DNA of 64,000 nucleotides from Odontocerum albicorne (lineage: Eukaryota; Arthropoda; Insecta; Trichoptera; Odontoceridae), in assembly GCA_949825065.1 (NCBI GenBank), contig OX463865.1, positions 19,825,115-19,889,114 of the forward strand, read 5' to 3'. Shown in pieces: positions 9,911 to 20,572 of this stretch. Positions within the stretch are counted from its first letter, which is position 1, and every line of letters begins with the position of its first letter. The notes under the pieces are model-generated. The model was not told the origin of the DNA and did not search any database. It saw nothing but the letters and a program-made list of their open reading frames with translations. The translations under genes were made by a program, and so were the position numbers.

Positions 9911-10824
9911 CGAGGGTCATCTAGAAAGTAAGGTTAAAAGGGCTCCTGAGGCCGGTGGAATTTTTTTGTTTCGAAGTTGGCGCACCTGGCGTGTAGGGGA
10001 GATCTTAATGGTCAGTTTGTTTAGTCCCGCGTGTTTGTCGGCCATTTTGTTCAGTCACAGTAAACTCTTCCGATGGAGAGGTCGTCGCGCGCTCCCGTCA
10101 CAAAACGTCCTTGCGAGATCCGCGCGGTCATCCGTTTTTTGACTTTGCAGAACAATACCGCCGCGAATATCCATCGGAAGCTCGTGGAAGTTTATGGTAG
10201 TGATGTGATGAGTCGACAACATGTCACGAAGTGGGTTAGGTTGTTCAGAGAAGACCGTACTGATACGACGAGGCAAGGCAGTGATTTCTGACGAATTAGT
10301 GCAATAAATTGGAGAACAAGTGCGAAATGACCGGCCATATGACGCTTGACGACCTTCACGAAGAATTTCCTGACATTTCTCGAAGTCTCCTTGGTGGATA
10401 TTGTGTCGGAAAAACTTGCTTACAAAAAGTTGTGTGCGAGATGGGTGCCCAGAATGCTCACACCGGAGCACCGTCAAAATCGCGTGACCGCCGCGCGTGA
10501 ATTTTTGGATCGTTTTGCACCGGAGGGAGAAGACTCTATCGTGACGGGGGATGAGACGTGGGTGTGTCACTACACCCCAACAATTTCCAACGATCAGGAG
10601 TTCGAGGAAGCTGTGAAGAAGTGACTGAAAGAGCTGGCGGCGGAGGTCTATGACACTGGCATACAAAAGCTGATGCCCCGACTACAGAAATGTCTCGATC
10701 TCGACGGCGATTACGTTGAAAAATAGTTTAATATATTTGTGAAGTATCCTGTGAATTTCAATTAAATACAAGCATTTTTCGATCATACATAAATGTTGTA
10801 ACCTTACTTTCTGGATGACCCTCG
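9911..10824 (+). mobile_element. SETMAR-type mariner element, internally deleted
   Basis: 914 bases. Ends CGAGGGTCATCTAGAAAGTA and its inverted match (TACTTTCTGGATGACCCTCG without the first base), with TA at 9909-9910 and 10825-10826. A transposase gene remnant is inside. A relative of opposite orientation is at 34547-35477. Confidence 0.9.
10073..10740 (+). pseudogene. Mariner (SETMAR-like) transposase remnant
   Basis: Frame 10073-10291 gives the helix-turn-helix start ('AVIRFLTLQNNTAANIHRKLV', written here in part as 'NIHRKLVEVYGSDVMSR'). After a frameshift, 10346-10621 continues ('EFPDISRSLL', 'KKLCARWVPRMLTPEHRQ', 'SIVTGDETWVCHYTP'). The first catalytic aspartate (TGDETW) is present. The next about 100 residues with the second and third aspartates are deleted, and the frame resumes near the natural C-terminus ('YDTGIQKLMPRLQKCLDLDGDYVEK'-like, interrupted by a stop at 10622). 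It cannot be active. Confidence 0.85.
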
Positions 10825-10825
10825 T

Positions 10826-11204
10826 ATGTTGTTTCACTCTCCTGTAAGTCGGTATTCTGCGGGCTTTACTGTCCATGTGGGATCTTTTTCTGTGTTTATT
10901 CTCCAGACAAACAATAAACAGGAAGAAGCCCTGGATTCCAGACCGTTAGGAGCCATAACACCAGAACATAGTGTTTAGCTTCCATCCCACGCACATCCGG
11001 ATCTCAGGGGCGGAAGCTCTGCCATGTCTTGACACTGTATTGTACCTAATTCTCAGAAGGTATCCTTGATTCACGCTGTCTTTAGAGTATGGCATAACAA
11101 CAATTACTCAATACACGCGGGTAATTGGTTCCAGGAAAACGGCGCGTAAATAGAGTAATTTAACGCTTTACTCTATAAAATAGATGATAGTTAAAAAAAC
11201 TTAA
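10826..11204. other. Unclassified repeat, no gene
   Basis: Contains the CAGGGGCGGAAG block shared with 7015-7070. No open frame of note. Confidence 0.4.
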
Positions 11205-12023
11205 ATGATTTTGAAAATAAGTCATATTCGTACATACCATCACGCCATTTCCTACGCTAACCTTTTATATCTCGACACACATCATTACTTGGATGTTACA
11301 GAGGAACAGCTGGACAAATTACAGCGTCTTCAAAATGTGTGCCTAAGATTCATTTTCAACCTACGTAAGTACGATCATATAACTTCATACCAGAAGGCAT
11401 TGAACTGGTTGAATGTTAGAAATAGACGCCAAATTCACATACTGTCTCTATTATACAATATCCTTAACTGACCCGCTGCCCCGCCCCCTCTTATCTCGCC
11501 GAAAATTTTCAGCGTCTTTCCAATCATGGATTAGCGCTACGCTCAAACAGAGATTGTTTATTGGCCTTTCCAGTTCACCGCTCCTCTTTCTTTACGTCGT
11601 CCTTTACTGTCCATGCAGTGAGACTCTGGAATCAGTTACAAACCAATATAAGACTCGCTCCGTCCTTGGCATGCTTTAAGAAGCGACTGAAAAAACTCTT
11701 AATTTCTAGTAAAATAGCGTGTTTCATTCATGATGTTTCTTTTCCTTGCCTTTCCTTTCCACCATCCCTTCCTTTCATTTTGATTGATGATATCTCACTT
11801 TATATGAAAAAGAATGTTCGGATGATTGTCCGTCTTCGTGGGGTCCGTGGGCATGTGCTCACGTATATGTTTATCGATTTCGTGGGGATGGATAGTCATT
11901 TGAATGATTTATCCGACCACGTAACTGGCTTCATTTACTTTTGTCTGGTTGGTTGGAAGAGATTGCCGCCTGGCAATAAGCCCGCTAGATTGTATTTGCA
12001 ATAAAAGTGTTAAATAAAATAAA
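11205..12023 (+). mobile_element. Jockey/CR1-like LINE (family A), best copy in the window
   Basis: The ORF C-terminus reads 'LDKLQRLQNVCLRFIFNLRKY' in part ('LQNVCLRFIFNLRKYDHI'), 'KALNWLNVRNRRQIHILSLL' and, after a frameshift near 11475, 'HAVRLWNQLQTNIRLAPSL' and 'CFKKRLKKLLIS'. The 3' UTR ends in the GGCAATAAGCCCGCCAGATT block, then a TAAATAAAATAAATAAA tail. The RT catalytic core is missing (5' truncation). Its tail is shared with the tRNA-derived SINE of this window. Confidence 0.8.
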
Positions 12024-12029
12024 TAAACT

Positions 12030-12425
12030 AGCATCTTCTACATCCACACACGTTCTCTGACTTTCTTCGTTTCCTTCTTTCAAAATATCATTAATTTGAT
12101 CCACCCATACTCTCCTTGGTCTTCCTCTACTAATCCTTTAACTCACATTTGCACTTTATACGAGTATTTGTTTTGTTACTCTTTCATTCGTTCCACGTGC
12201 CCAAACCATCTCAGCGTGTTCGTCTTCATCTTACTTAACGCATCAGTCTTAAGTTCACATTTATTCCTTATCACTCTTATACATTGTCACTTCATTTATT
12301 ATTCTCAATGCAAGCATTTCTACAACTTGTATTCGGCTCATCTCAGTCTTTTTCCACATCCTTTTTTCCCTCCCATACATCAAAGTTGGCACCAAAATAC
12401 TATTATGGACTACCATTAGTTTGAA
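12030..12425 (-). mobile_element. LINE family C, degenerate
   Basis: Minus strand: 'HNSILVPTLMYG', 'VVEMLALR', 'EMVWARGTNERVTKQI', 'SRGRPRRVWVDQINDILKEG'. It has several stops and frameshifts. Confidence 0.7.
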
Positions 12426-12469
12426 CAGATTTTATTACTGTACCGTTCGAGTATAAATTTTTTAGTAGG

Positions 12470-12563
12470 ACTTATAAGCAAAATAAAAGGACAATTTATA
12501 CAGCGCAGTTTAGAGAGCAGAGTCTCCGCAAGGCTGCTCTAACTCGAGATTCGAACCTTTTTT
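12470..12563 (-). repeat. Short repeat with ATT-type tail
   Basis: The minus strand matches 60750-60840 ('ttagagca', 'ctctaaac', 'gtataaattgtccttttattt'). It is a dispersed short retroposon of unclear origin. Confidence 0.5.
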
Positions 12564-12569
12564 TTTTTT

Positions 12570-12752
12570 TAACCTGGCGAGTTTATTGCCATATGGCAAT
12601 CTCTTCCAACCAACCAGAAATATGTTTTTATAGGCCCTAAGTGTTAAAACCAGGCTGGAATCCTATTTAAAAAAATCTGGGTTCCAGCGGGGATCGAACC
12701 CGCAACCTCCGGATCGGCAGACAAGTGTCTTACCACCAGGCCACGGAGGTCG
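12570..12752 (-). mobile_element. tRNA-derived SINE with LINE-A-type tail (best copy)
   Basis: The minus strand starts with a tRNA-like head: an A-box-like TGGCCTGGTGGTAAG and a B box GGTTCGATCCC. A 'ggattccagcctggttttaac' stretch follows, and then a tail (TCTGGTTGGTTGGAAGAGAT, GGCAATAAACTCGCCAGGTT) nearly identical to the 3' end of LINE family A. Related copies: 15757-15900 (minus), 26926-27112 (plus), tails at 7196 and 7861. Confidence 0.8.
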
Positions 12753-12779
12753 TTTATTATTGACATATTTCTTGACAAA

Positions 12780-13030
12780 CCTTCTATTATTGACACATTA
12801 AAAATATTTAAAAAAAAACACAATTTTAAGGTAAAGATATAAAGGTGTCTACTGCGGCTATTAGATTAGGTACTTCCCAGCATCTGCATATGTTCAGAAA
12901 AACATATTTGGTAAGAAAACAGCAAAAAGCTTACCAAGGAAAGATGGACTATAAAGAAACCTTAATAGATCTTCCAATATGCGATAGTTACACATTCGGC
13001 TTTAGGTGTATTGTATGTATATACTAGTAG
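12780..13030 (+). repeat. Dispersed repeat X
   Basis: Shares 'ctattagattaggtactt', 'cagaaaaacatatttggtaagaa' and 'acattcggctttaggtg' with 60000-60180 (inverted), 19040-19170 (inverted) and 63868-63935. No coding role is seen; the 60-codon frame here is chance. Confidence 0.55.
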
Positions 13031-13089
13031 TGTTCATATACAAATCATAAATTTTAATTAAACTTCCCAAAAAATGATGTCTTCGCTGT

Positions 13090-13215
13090 AAACGCCACAC
13101 ACATGACATATTTTTATCATTGCACACTTTACCTCAGTTCCTTTAATTAATTTCCCGCGTCCACGTTTCATTCCCATGCATCAATGTTGGCACTAATACA
13201 CTATTGAAAGCCATA
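13090..13215 (-). mobile_element. LINE family C scrap
   Basis: Inverted, with 'gcatcaatgttggcactaat' as in 12385-12400. Degenerate. Confidence 0.4.
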
Positions 13216-13699
13216 ATTTAGCCAGATTTTAATATTGTTCAATTTAAGTATACGTGTTTTAGAATAATTCACTTTGTTTGCTATCGAAACACTACTATAT
13301 TACCACTTTCGGACATCTGAGAGCACACGTCCCAAATAGCAGAGTTCTACGTTTTTTTTTTTATAAATATATTTGACAGTCAACAGTCGTAACTCTTTAC
13401 GGTACGCCGAATGTAAGTGAAACAGTGGGTTGATGTAAACCAAGTGTCGCCGCCACACTAAAATGTCAGACGCTAGAGGCGGAGCAGCGACGCAGATCAC
13501 AGACTATTTCCAGCATCGAGAGACACCCAAGATGAAGAGATCAAAGTTGGAATAAGTTTCATGTCATCGTCTGTATATCTTGACTGTATCATTAAGTTTA
13601 ATCTACAGAAATTATATTTGACGTTCCAATGATTTTTTTATAATTGTATATAAACACTGTACACGTACACTTGACTACACTTCAAGCCGAATGTGCTAT
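13216..13699. other. No gene recognised
   Basis: A 66-codon minus frame (13300-13500) has no motif. Nothing else is supported. Confidence 0.4.
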
Positions 13700-13812
13700 T
13701 TATTTATTTAACACTTTTATTGCAATACAATCTGACGGGCTTATTGCCAGACGGCAATCTCTTCCAACCAACCAGACAAAAGTTAATGAAGCAAGTTACG
13801 TGGTCGCATAAG
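13700..13812 (-). mobile_element. LINE family A tail
   Basis: Inverted tail of family A (ATTTATTTATTTAACACTTT, then the CGGGCTTATTGCCAG block). 113 bases. Confidence 0.7.
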
Positions 13813-13814
13813 GC

Positions 13815-14262
13815 GTAGGAAAGACAGGAAGATCTTTTGAAAAGAGATTTCGAGAACTCCGCTTTTTCTATCGATGATGCCAAATTCTTACATATCAGTA
13901 GTGACGGAAATAAATTGGAAAGATTAGAGGCCCTAGAAATTTCTAAGTCAGTACACCGAGGCGAACATCTGGAAAACACATATACACCAATAATATTTCC
14001 GCTGCTCGCCGAAATCGTCCCATGTCTCCCTCAGCCCTCAGTCCCCAACCCGAATATCCCCAACCGTTAAAGCGTGTATATTGGTAACAGTTCGAGCAGA
14101 ATTTAGTCTTGTTTGTGCTCCCCTTATGATGAGGTGAAAGCCTTAAAACCGGTAGGGTTATAAAAACCGTTACAAGAAAGTGGAATAAACAGTATTTGAT
14201 AAAATAAATTACAATGTCTTTAAAACTCCACAACGTTAATGCCTTAACTATAAACAATAAAA
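13815..14262 (+). mobile_element. Penelope-like element 3' fragment
   Basis: Reads 'FSIDDAKFLHISSDGNKLER' and 'LEALEISKSVHRGEHL', like the end of Penelope-type polyproteins after the GIY-YIG endonuclease. The terminal repeat follows (GATGAGGTGAAAGCC, AACCGGTAGGGTTATA, GTGGAATAAACAG). A 'CGGT...ACCG' stem is kept although its loop is longer here. Confidence 0.65.
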
Positions 14263-14284
14263 ATTATGAATCAAACACGTTATA

Positions 14285-14515
14285 TTAATATACTGACTTG
14301 AAATTAAGTTTTTTGAGTTGATTTTTAAAATACGCGCCAATGACGCAGCGAGTCTCACAGTAGTTTGTAACTGGTAATCTCACTGCGTGAATAATAAAGG
14401 ACGATGTTAAAAAGCGATGAATTGGGAAAGCCAATAAATGATCTCTGCTTGAGCATAGCGCAATTCCATGATCAGAAATACGCTAAATATTCTCGGCGAG
14501 ATAAGAGATGGCGTC
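14285..14515 (-). mobile_element. LINE family A internal fragment
   Basis: Inverted match to the 11490-11710 region (TTACAAACTACTGTGAGACT on the minus strand; 'gaattgcgctatgctcaa'). Confidence 0.6.
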
Positions 14516-15495
14516 GTGTTGATCCGACCAATCAAAATAACTCTGGTTATGCTATTGACAAACGGAAAACGTCAACAGCGCAGTCAGACGGCACGTCTTT
14601 GGTCTGTGTTTACAGCCAGTACTCTAACAAATCAACAGTGAGGTCACCCAAGACTGACCTCATCCTGTGACATCACCCGCTCTGGACTCCGTGTTCTATT
14701 CCCGGCGCTTTATCCACCATACTTCCTGGAACATGAAAGACTATTACATATTTCCAGATGTTCCAATACTTTTGATTGTCGTCGTAGCCTGCTGCATTGT
14801 AAGTTTGCTTAGCATCCAGGTGTCTTGGGTACGTTTCACCACTGGTTTACTCGTTCGGATCAATTCTTAAGGAGTATAACGTTAAGGCATAATACAAAGT
14901 GACGGAACACAATACTTGAAGTACGCTGATATGGTTTGTGCATTTTGTTTTTATTATTACACATGACAAGAAATATACATAATTTGCGAAAAAACAACAG
15001 GTAATTTAATTTAGACATACATCATTTTAATGGATCTGGGTTTGTCGCCTTTCGTTTGTCGTATCCCCAGTAAACTAGGCTATTGCCTGTATCTCACTGA
15101 GGATATTTAGCATGAAAAAATAAATCGATACTTCTTTCCGATTTTTGATTACACAATAACCAAACCCGTTGCACGTTCTCATCAACCTGACAAACAGTGG
15201 CAATCAATTACAACTGGAAACATCATGCGGAATCAAACTTTTCACACATCATCACTCCAGAAAGGCCAAACTTGTTCATCCCATAATATGCCGCACACAA
15301 TCATAAGAATAAAAACAAAAAGAAAAGTAAAACCAAAAATGAAACAAAAATAAAACCAAAAATGTTCATACCGTAATATACCGCACACAATCATAAGAAT
15401 AAAAATTAACACAAAAATATACAGAAACACAAATACAAAACAACAAGAAGAAACCCACACTCAAGAGCCCACATCAATCTTTTCCATACGTCATT
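14516..15495. other. Mostly unclassified; contains dispersed repeat Y
   Basis: 14945-15115 (TTATTACACATGACAAGAAA ... 'ccccagtaaactaggct') recurs at 17500-17655. The rest, including a degenerate duplicated stretch at 15290-15420, has no recognisable gene. Confidence 0.45.
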
Positions 15496-15499
15496 CATC

Positions 15500-15756
15500 C
15501 TGAAAGCCCAAGTACTCAAAATCCTGTCGCAATAACAACCACGCTCCGATCGACTGTCTAAATGGTTTTCCTTCCTTTATCTTTATTGAATTCGGCACGC
15601 CATTGTATGTCATGGGAGCCAAATAAGCATATTGCCTTTGGGCAAAAGAGGTTTTAACTCGAGGGATGGTGAACATTTCATTAGTTGCCATGCGTGTCAT
15701 GTGTCTCTGCTGAGTCTGCATCTTCCCTTCTTGTATTACACTTTCTTCATATACAG
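15500..15756 (-). mobile_element. LINE C-terminal fragment
   Basis: The minus strand reads 'FTIPRVKTSFAQRQYAYLAP', 'TYNGVPNSIK' and 'FRQSIGAWLLLRQ', the form of the last ORF segment of Jockey/I-type LINEs. It joins a SINE at 15757. Confidence 0.5.
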
Positions 15757-15900
15757 TACAACCTAGAGGGCTTATTGCCATATAACAATCTCTTTCAACC
15801 AACCAGAAAAATGTTAAATGGGATCCAACGGGAATCGAACCCGCAACCTCCGGGCTGGGAGACAAGCGTCTTATCAACTAGGCCACGAAGGTCGTCGGAT
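15757..15900 (-). mobile_element. tRNA-derived SINE with LINE-A-type tail
   Basis: Minus strand head with TGGCCTAGTTGATAAG and GGTTCGATTCCCG, and tail TTCTGGTTGGTTGAAAGAGA. It has the same architecture as 12570-12752. Confidence 0.75.
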
Positions 15901-15904
15901 TGTT

Positions 15905-16090
15905 TGGTCATGTGTAACGAATGAATGAAGAAAGACCAACAAAACAGATATATAGTGCAAATATGAGTGGAAGGCATGTGAGAAAAAGACAAAAAAAGTA
16001 TGGCTGGATCAAGTGAGGAATATTCTGAACGAATTAAACGTAGAAAGTCTGAGTTATCGTAGAAGTTGTATGAGACGGTGATTCCATTTA
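15905..16090 (+). mobile_element. LINE family C fragment (carries an empty mariner site)
   Basis: Contains CAGATATATAGTGCAAATAT at 15945-15964 where the parallel copy at 45161/46096 has a mariner. Degenerate ORF: 'NEERPTKQIYSANMSGR'. Confidence 0.7.
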
Positions 16091-16100
16091 CGACTTTGTA

Positions 16101-16668
16101 AAGTGTTAACATAAGTTGTGTCCGTTTTTTTGTCAATTTTAAAAATGAGCACCAAAAGTAAAACAAAATGGTAAAGGTGATGGCGGTATGCAGTCATGTG
16201 ACTACAATTCATCTGCTCAGCCAATTCCACGGTGGTTTGAAGGGGATCTTCATGAATAATATGGTTTGAGCGGTCCTCATCGAAGTCCACTGGTCGTCCG
16301 GAACGCTCCATGTCTTTCAGGTCGAAATTACCATATTTGAAACGCAAAACCATCGACGAGCTGTCCTTTCATTCGTAGCATCTTCACCGTAAACTTCGCA
16401 AATATTGCGAGCAGCTTTGGCAGCTTTATTCCCTCGATTGAACGCGAACAGAAGGAGGTGTCGAAAATGCTCACTTTCGTCTACTTGACATTCCATTTTG
16501 AAGGCTTGTAATCAAATAAAATAATATATGTAACGTAAAAGCAAACACAATATCTTGTAGAGCAGAATATTATCTTTCGAATGACGTATAAGCTTTACCA
16601 TTTTGTTTTACTTTTGGTGCTCATTTTTTAATTTGGAAAAAACGGACACACCTTATGTTAACACTTAA
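16101..16668 (-). mobile_element. Mariner-like element family M1, palindromic derivative
   Basis: Terminal repeats (GTGTTAACATAAG near each end) with TA at 16099-16100 and 16669-16670. Transposase N-terminus on the minus strand ('MECQVDESEHFRHLLLF', HTH, up to 'MTAYRHH' after one frameshift). The left 80 bases are an inverted copy of the right end, replacing the normal 3' end; the junction (about 16180) differs from that in the 789-1595 copy. Confidence 0.8.
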
Positions 16669-16809
16669 TACAATCAAGTCCGCTAATATTCGTTGATCAG
16701 AGATACTTATCAAATTAAGGTTGTGTGATTAATATTCAGATCTATTTTAATATTAACGTGACGCAAAAACCTATGTTAAAACAAAAACCAAAAATTTTTA
16801 CTGGATTTC

Positions 16810-17143
16810 GCTACATTCATGCTTAGGCCTTTCTCTTTACATATTTCATACAAATTGCTTATCAGACTGTCAAATCATCTTCATTCTTCGCTAACACTAC
16901 CATGTCATTATTAAATTGCTTATCAGACTGTCAATTCATCCTCATTCTCCGCTAACACTACCATGTCATTATCAAATTGCTTATCAGACTGTCAATTCGT
17001 CCTCATTCTCCGCTAACACTACCATGGCATTATCAAATTTCTTATCAGACTGTCAATTCATCCTCATTTTCCGCTAACACTACCATGGCATTATCAAATT
17101 GCTTATCAGGCTGTCAATTCATCCTCATTCTCCGCTAACACTT
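16810..17143. repeat. 61-bp tandem array derived from RT coding sequence
   Basis: Five units of 61 bases (TTGCTTATCAGACTGTCAAT ... CTACCATGTCATTATCAAA). The minus strand of each unit codes 'NDMVVLAENEDELTV', the segment just after the RT active-site YADD. The first unit is followed by 'YVKRKGLSMNVAKS', the expected continuation. The array is broken at 17144 by an RTE insertion and a remnant is at 17680-17700. Confidence 0.75.
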
Positions 17144-17490
17144 CTTCTTCTCAGTGTCATGTCAGGTCCCCCCAACGTTGAATATCACTTGAGAGTAGAT
17201 ATATTTGTCCCCGGCAGCCCGAAAAAGATCTCCAATGCCCCTTATGCCAGTCCAATCACGTATATTGCGGAACCAGGAGATTTGCCTCATGCCAATACCT
17301 CTTCGGCCTTCTATTTTGCCTTGGATGATCAGGTGCAGTAATTTGTACTTTGCTCCTCTAAGTACATGACCCAAGTAGAACACCTTTTGGATTTTAATAT
17401 TAGTCAGCAACTCTCTATCAACTTTGGCTCTTTGAAGAACCCTCGTGTTGCTGACCATATCCGTCCAGGGTATCCGTAGCATTCTCGTTT
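17144..17490 (-). mobile_element. RTE-like LINE fragment inserted in the 61-bp array
   Basis: Minus strand: 'MLRIPWTDMVSNTRVLQRA', 'IQKVFYLGHVLRG', 'LIIQGKIEGRRGIGMR', 'SWFRNIRDWTG', then a GAAGAAGAAG tail at the left edge. It is a different RTE family from B. Confidence 0.75.
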
Positions 17491-17493
17491 CGA

Positions 17494-17660
17494 TTTTTTT
17501 TATTATTACACATGACAAGAAATATACACAATTTGCGAAAAAACAACAGGTAATTTGATTTGGACATACAATTTTAATGGATCTGGGTTTGTTGCCTTTC
17601 ATTTGTCGTATCCCCAGTAAACTAGGCTTTTGCCTGTATCTCACTGAGGATATACTATAC
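17494..17660. repeat. Dispersed repeat Y, second copy
   Basis: Matches 14945-15115 over about 160 bases. It lies between the RTE fragment and the last scrap of the 61-bp array. Confidence 0.6.
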
Positions 17661-17700
17661 ATGAGGAATGCATCTAGTTACACTACCATGTCATTATCAT

Positions 17701-18039
17701 ATAGAAATTCGCACACATTCCCACTGAACATTTGAATTCATACGATTATTTTATACTTGCAATGTCGTATGTGCTAGATGTAGATGCTGTGGTGTCATTA
17801 AAACTGCGATAAAAGAGCCAAACAATAGCGATGGTAATTTCTGAGCTGTAACTCGAGTACGTGTGGCAACCGAAGCGAATCCATTCTGCGCGGAGACATG
17901 GCGAAGTCCCCTGTGGCCCCCGCATTGTATTCTTGTGCCCTTGTCTTCTTTGCTATTCGACTAACCCGAGACTGTGCTATCCGGAAAAGAATTTTATATT
18001 TATGGTCATATTAAAACGCAACTCCAAGAGTTACGAGGG
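17701..18039. other. No gene recognised
   Basis: Moderately GC-rich stretch with no motif in any frame. Confidence 0.4.
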
Positions 18040-18290
18040 ATATCAAAAGACGTGTAGCGATAGGAAACAAAATGAGTTACTAAAACATTTATACTCGAAT
18101 CGGACAGTATCAAAATCTGCAAAGATGATAATCTATAACAGTATTTTAGTACCAACTTTGATGTATGGGAGTGAAACGTGGACGTGGAAAAGGATTGTAA
18201 AGAGCCGAATAAATTATAAAAAATACTTGTGTGTCAATGTATGGCAGAATACGGAATGAAATGTTTAACGATGAATGTTTAGCGGAATGC
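18040..18290 (+). mobile_element. LINE family C fragment
   Basis: Reads 'NELLKHLYSNRTVSKSAKM' and 'YNSILVPTLMYGSETWTWKR', then breaks down. It is the N-terminal side of the segment seen at 44880. Confidence 0.65.
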
Positions 18291-18734
18291 TTTACTGGTA
18301 CGTCGTGATGATTTTGATTGTTTGGTATTTAAAATAAAATACGTCGATTAGGAATGCGGAAAGTGAGAGTGAACAATCAATGAATAGTAAACAGCAATGA
18401 ATGGTCAAGTGAATAATAATCTTTATTTATCGATAAGTAGGTATTTATAGATGTGCGAGAATGCGCCCGCAATATATACTTTATCTCACTCCTGCGCGTG
18501 CGGAGGTGTTTGCGGACGTTGCTAATAATATAGTGGGTAGGTAATTTGTTGACGAAAACGGTGAGACAACGCGATGCGTTCTCTTTCTACTGTGGAATGT
18601 AACGTAAATAGTATTTGCGGGTAAACAATATTAATATTCTGGTATGCGACCTTTGGGCATGTCCGAAGGTCGTATCGTCGGTCGTTGACCGTGCGTGTTG
18701 ACAATATTCAGGGACGACGGTATTCCCTACAAAT
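18291..18734 (+). mobile_element. Possible diverged solo LTR
   Basis: Shares 'gatgattttgat', 'ggaatgcgga' and the end GGTATTCCCTACA with LTR family L1, in the same order, but is otherwise diverged. No clear target duplication. Confidence 0.35.
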
Positions 18735-19039
18735 GTAAACTTCGGGCTGAAACCAAGTGTAGCGATCCTTACTCCCTGTGATCACAGCGCGAGCCGCTTG
18801 TTATTGTTTAGCGAGAACGAGACAGCGACATATCTTCTGCGCCTTTCTACACACATTCAAAATTGTATGAATATAAGGCGTGTAATAATAAATGACCATT
18901 CCATATTCGGATTACAAACTACAAGTTTTATTTAAACAACGCACATCCTCATCATCTTCCCATTCGGGACAACCGTCCCTAAACAAGTATTTAAAACATT
19001 GTTTCACAATCTTTTTATCCTTGTGACCTTACACTCACT
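18735..19039. other. No gene recognised
   Basis: Possibly more LTR-type sequence ('ataataaatgaccattcc'), but nothing decisive. Confidence 0.3.
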
Positions 19040-19170
19040 ACACCTCAAGCCGAATGTGTAACTATCACATATCGGGAATCTACAAAGGTTTCTTTGTATT
19101 ATAGATTGCTTGCCAAAAAAGTTTTTGCAAGTTGCAGCCACTACCTTCTTATCCTTACACTTAACTTATT
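19040..19170 (-). repeat. Dispersed repeat X
   Basis: Inverted, diverged copy of 12840-13010 ('caagccgaatgtg', 'tttgcaagttgcagccac'). Confidence 0.5.
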
Positions 19171-19247
19171 TACATTGGCATATTTTTTTTTTGTAAAATC
19201 ATGTTTTATTTACAGTTGAGACATTAACACTGGAAATTTAAAGACAT

Positions 19248-19836
19248 TGTAACGATGGTCGTTATCTTTGGAGCGTGTGTTCTATTAGAACGTACTGATG
19301 ATTTTGATATCGACATCGTTATCTTCGTTTTTAGTTGATTCTGCGTTACTTCTCGTGCAGAGTCATCAATATAGCGGATTGCTTGTCTTTATTTGTCATG
19401 ATGATCTTGATTTGTTTTCAATAAATATAGACTCAGGAATGCGGATATAAATCGATAAGTGGACAGCAGGTAAATAAATAATACGTCGTGACAGTTGAAT
19501 GGATGACAATAAAAGTATGTTTATTTCTCAGAGTGCGGACAATTTATACCAATGAATGAACCAGTTCGCGATACATATTCTATCTCGCTCTGGCGCATGG
19601 ACTGGCGGTAGGTTAATTATTTATATTTGGAGATGACTAGGCGAGTAGCAGATACTATAAAATAGTAAATATTGTTGTTGTTCGTAGCGTGTAACAATCC
19701 CTGAATTCTTCATCGGTCATTGCCCCTGTATGTTTATTATTAACAATAATTAATTTAATTCAATTGTGTTTAACAATTCACTTATTCATTTTGACAATTA
19801 TTTATTTATTTATTTATCTGGGTAGGTATTCCTACA
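19248..19836 (+). mobile_element. Solo LTR (family L1), copy 2
   Basis: 589 bases, TGTAACGATGG to GGTATTCCTACA, flanked by ACAT at 19244-19247 and 19837-19840. Removing it restores a continuous Penelope terminal repeat (AAAGACATTATAATTTG). Confidence 0.85.
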
Positions 19837-20204
19837 ACATTATAATTTGTTTAGTCAAACACTGTTTATTCTAGTTTATAAAACGGTATAACCCTTCCGG
19901 TTTCAAGGTTTTCACCTCATTATCAGGGGAGCACAATCGGGATACGGCGGGATCAGCGTATCGGGATGAACATCTGTCAAATACATCCATTCCCAAAATC
20001 TCATAGCTGTTTGAAACTGTATCCAGCCTCCCTTCACCCACAATCCCCAACCCGATTTTTTACCGTTAGAAGCGTGTACCATAACATGTTTCGGTATCAG
20101 TTCGAACATATGCATAATTCAGTATTATTTGTGCTCCCCTGATAATGAGGCCAAAACCTTGAAACCGGTAGGGCTATATCTTTGGATATAAAGTGGAATA
20201 AACT

Positions 20205-20572
20205 TATAAGAGTCGCTCCGTCCTTGGCATGCTTTAAGAAACGACTGAAAAAACTCCTTATTTCTAGTCAGTAAATAACGTATTTCATTCCTGATTTTTC
20301 TTTTCCTTTCCTCTCCGCCATCCCTTCCTTTTCTTTTGATTGATGATATCTCACTTTATATAAAAAATAATGTTCGGGTGATTTTCCGTCTTTGTGGGGT
20401 TCGTGGGCATATGTTCACGTATGTGTTTATGGATTTCGTAGGGATGGATAGTCATTTGAATGATTTATGCAACCATGTAACTTGCTTCATTTACTTTTGT
20501 CTGGTAGGTCGGAAGATATTGCCGCCTGGCAATAAACCCGCCAGATTGTATTTGCAATAAAAATATTAAATA
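20205..20572 (+). mobile_element. Jockey/CR1-like LINE (family A) 3' insert
   Basis: The last 370 bases of family A, from 'CFKKRLKKLLIS' to the ATTAAATAAATA tail. AATAAAC flanks it (20198-20204 and 20573-20579) inside a Penelope copy. Confidence 0.8.

Noticed and set aside
12679..12752. Functional tRNA gene (minus strand)
   Set aside because: A- and B-box motifs are present but the acceptor stem is not closed, and the sequence continues into a SINE body and LINE tail repeated elsewhere.
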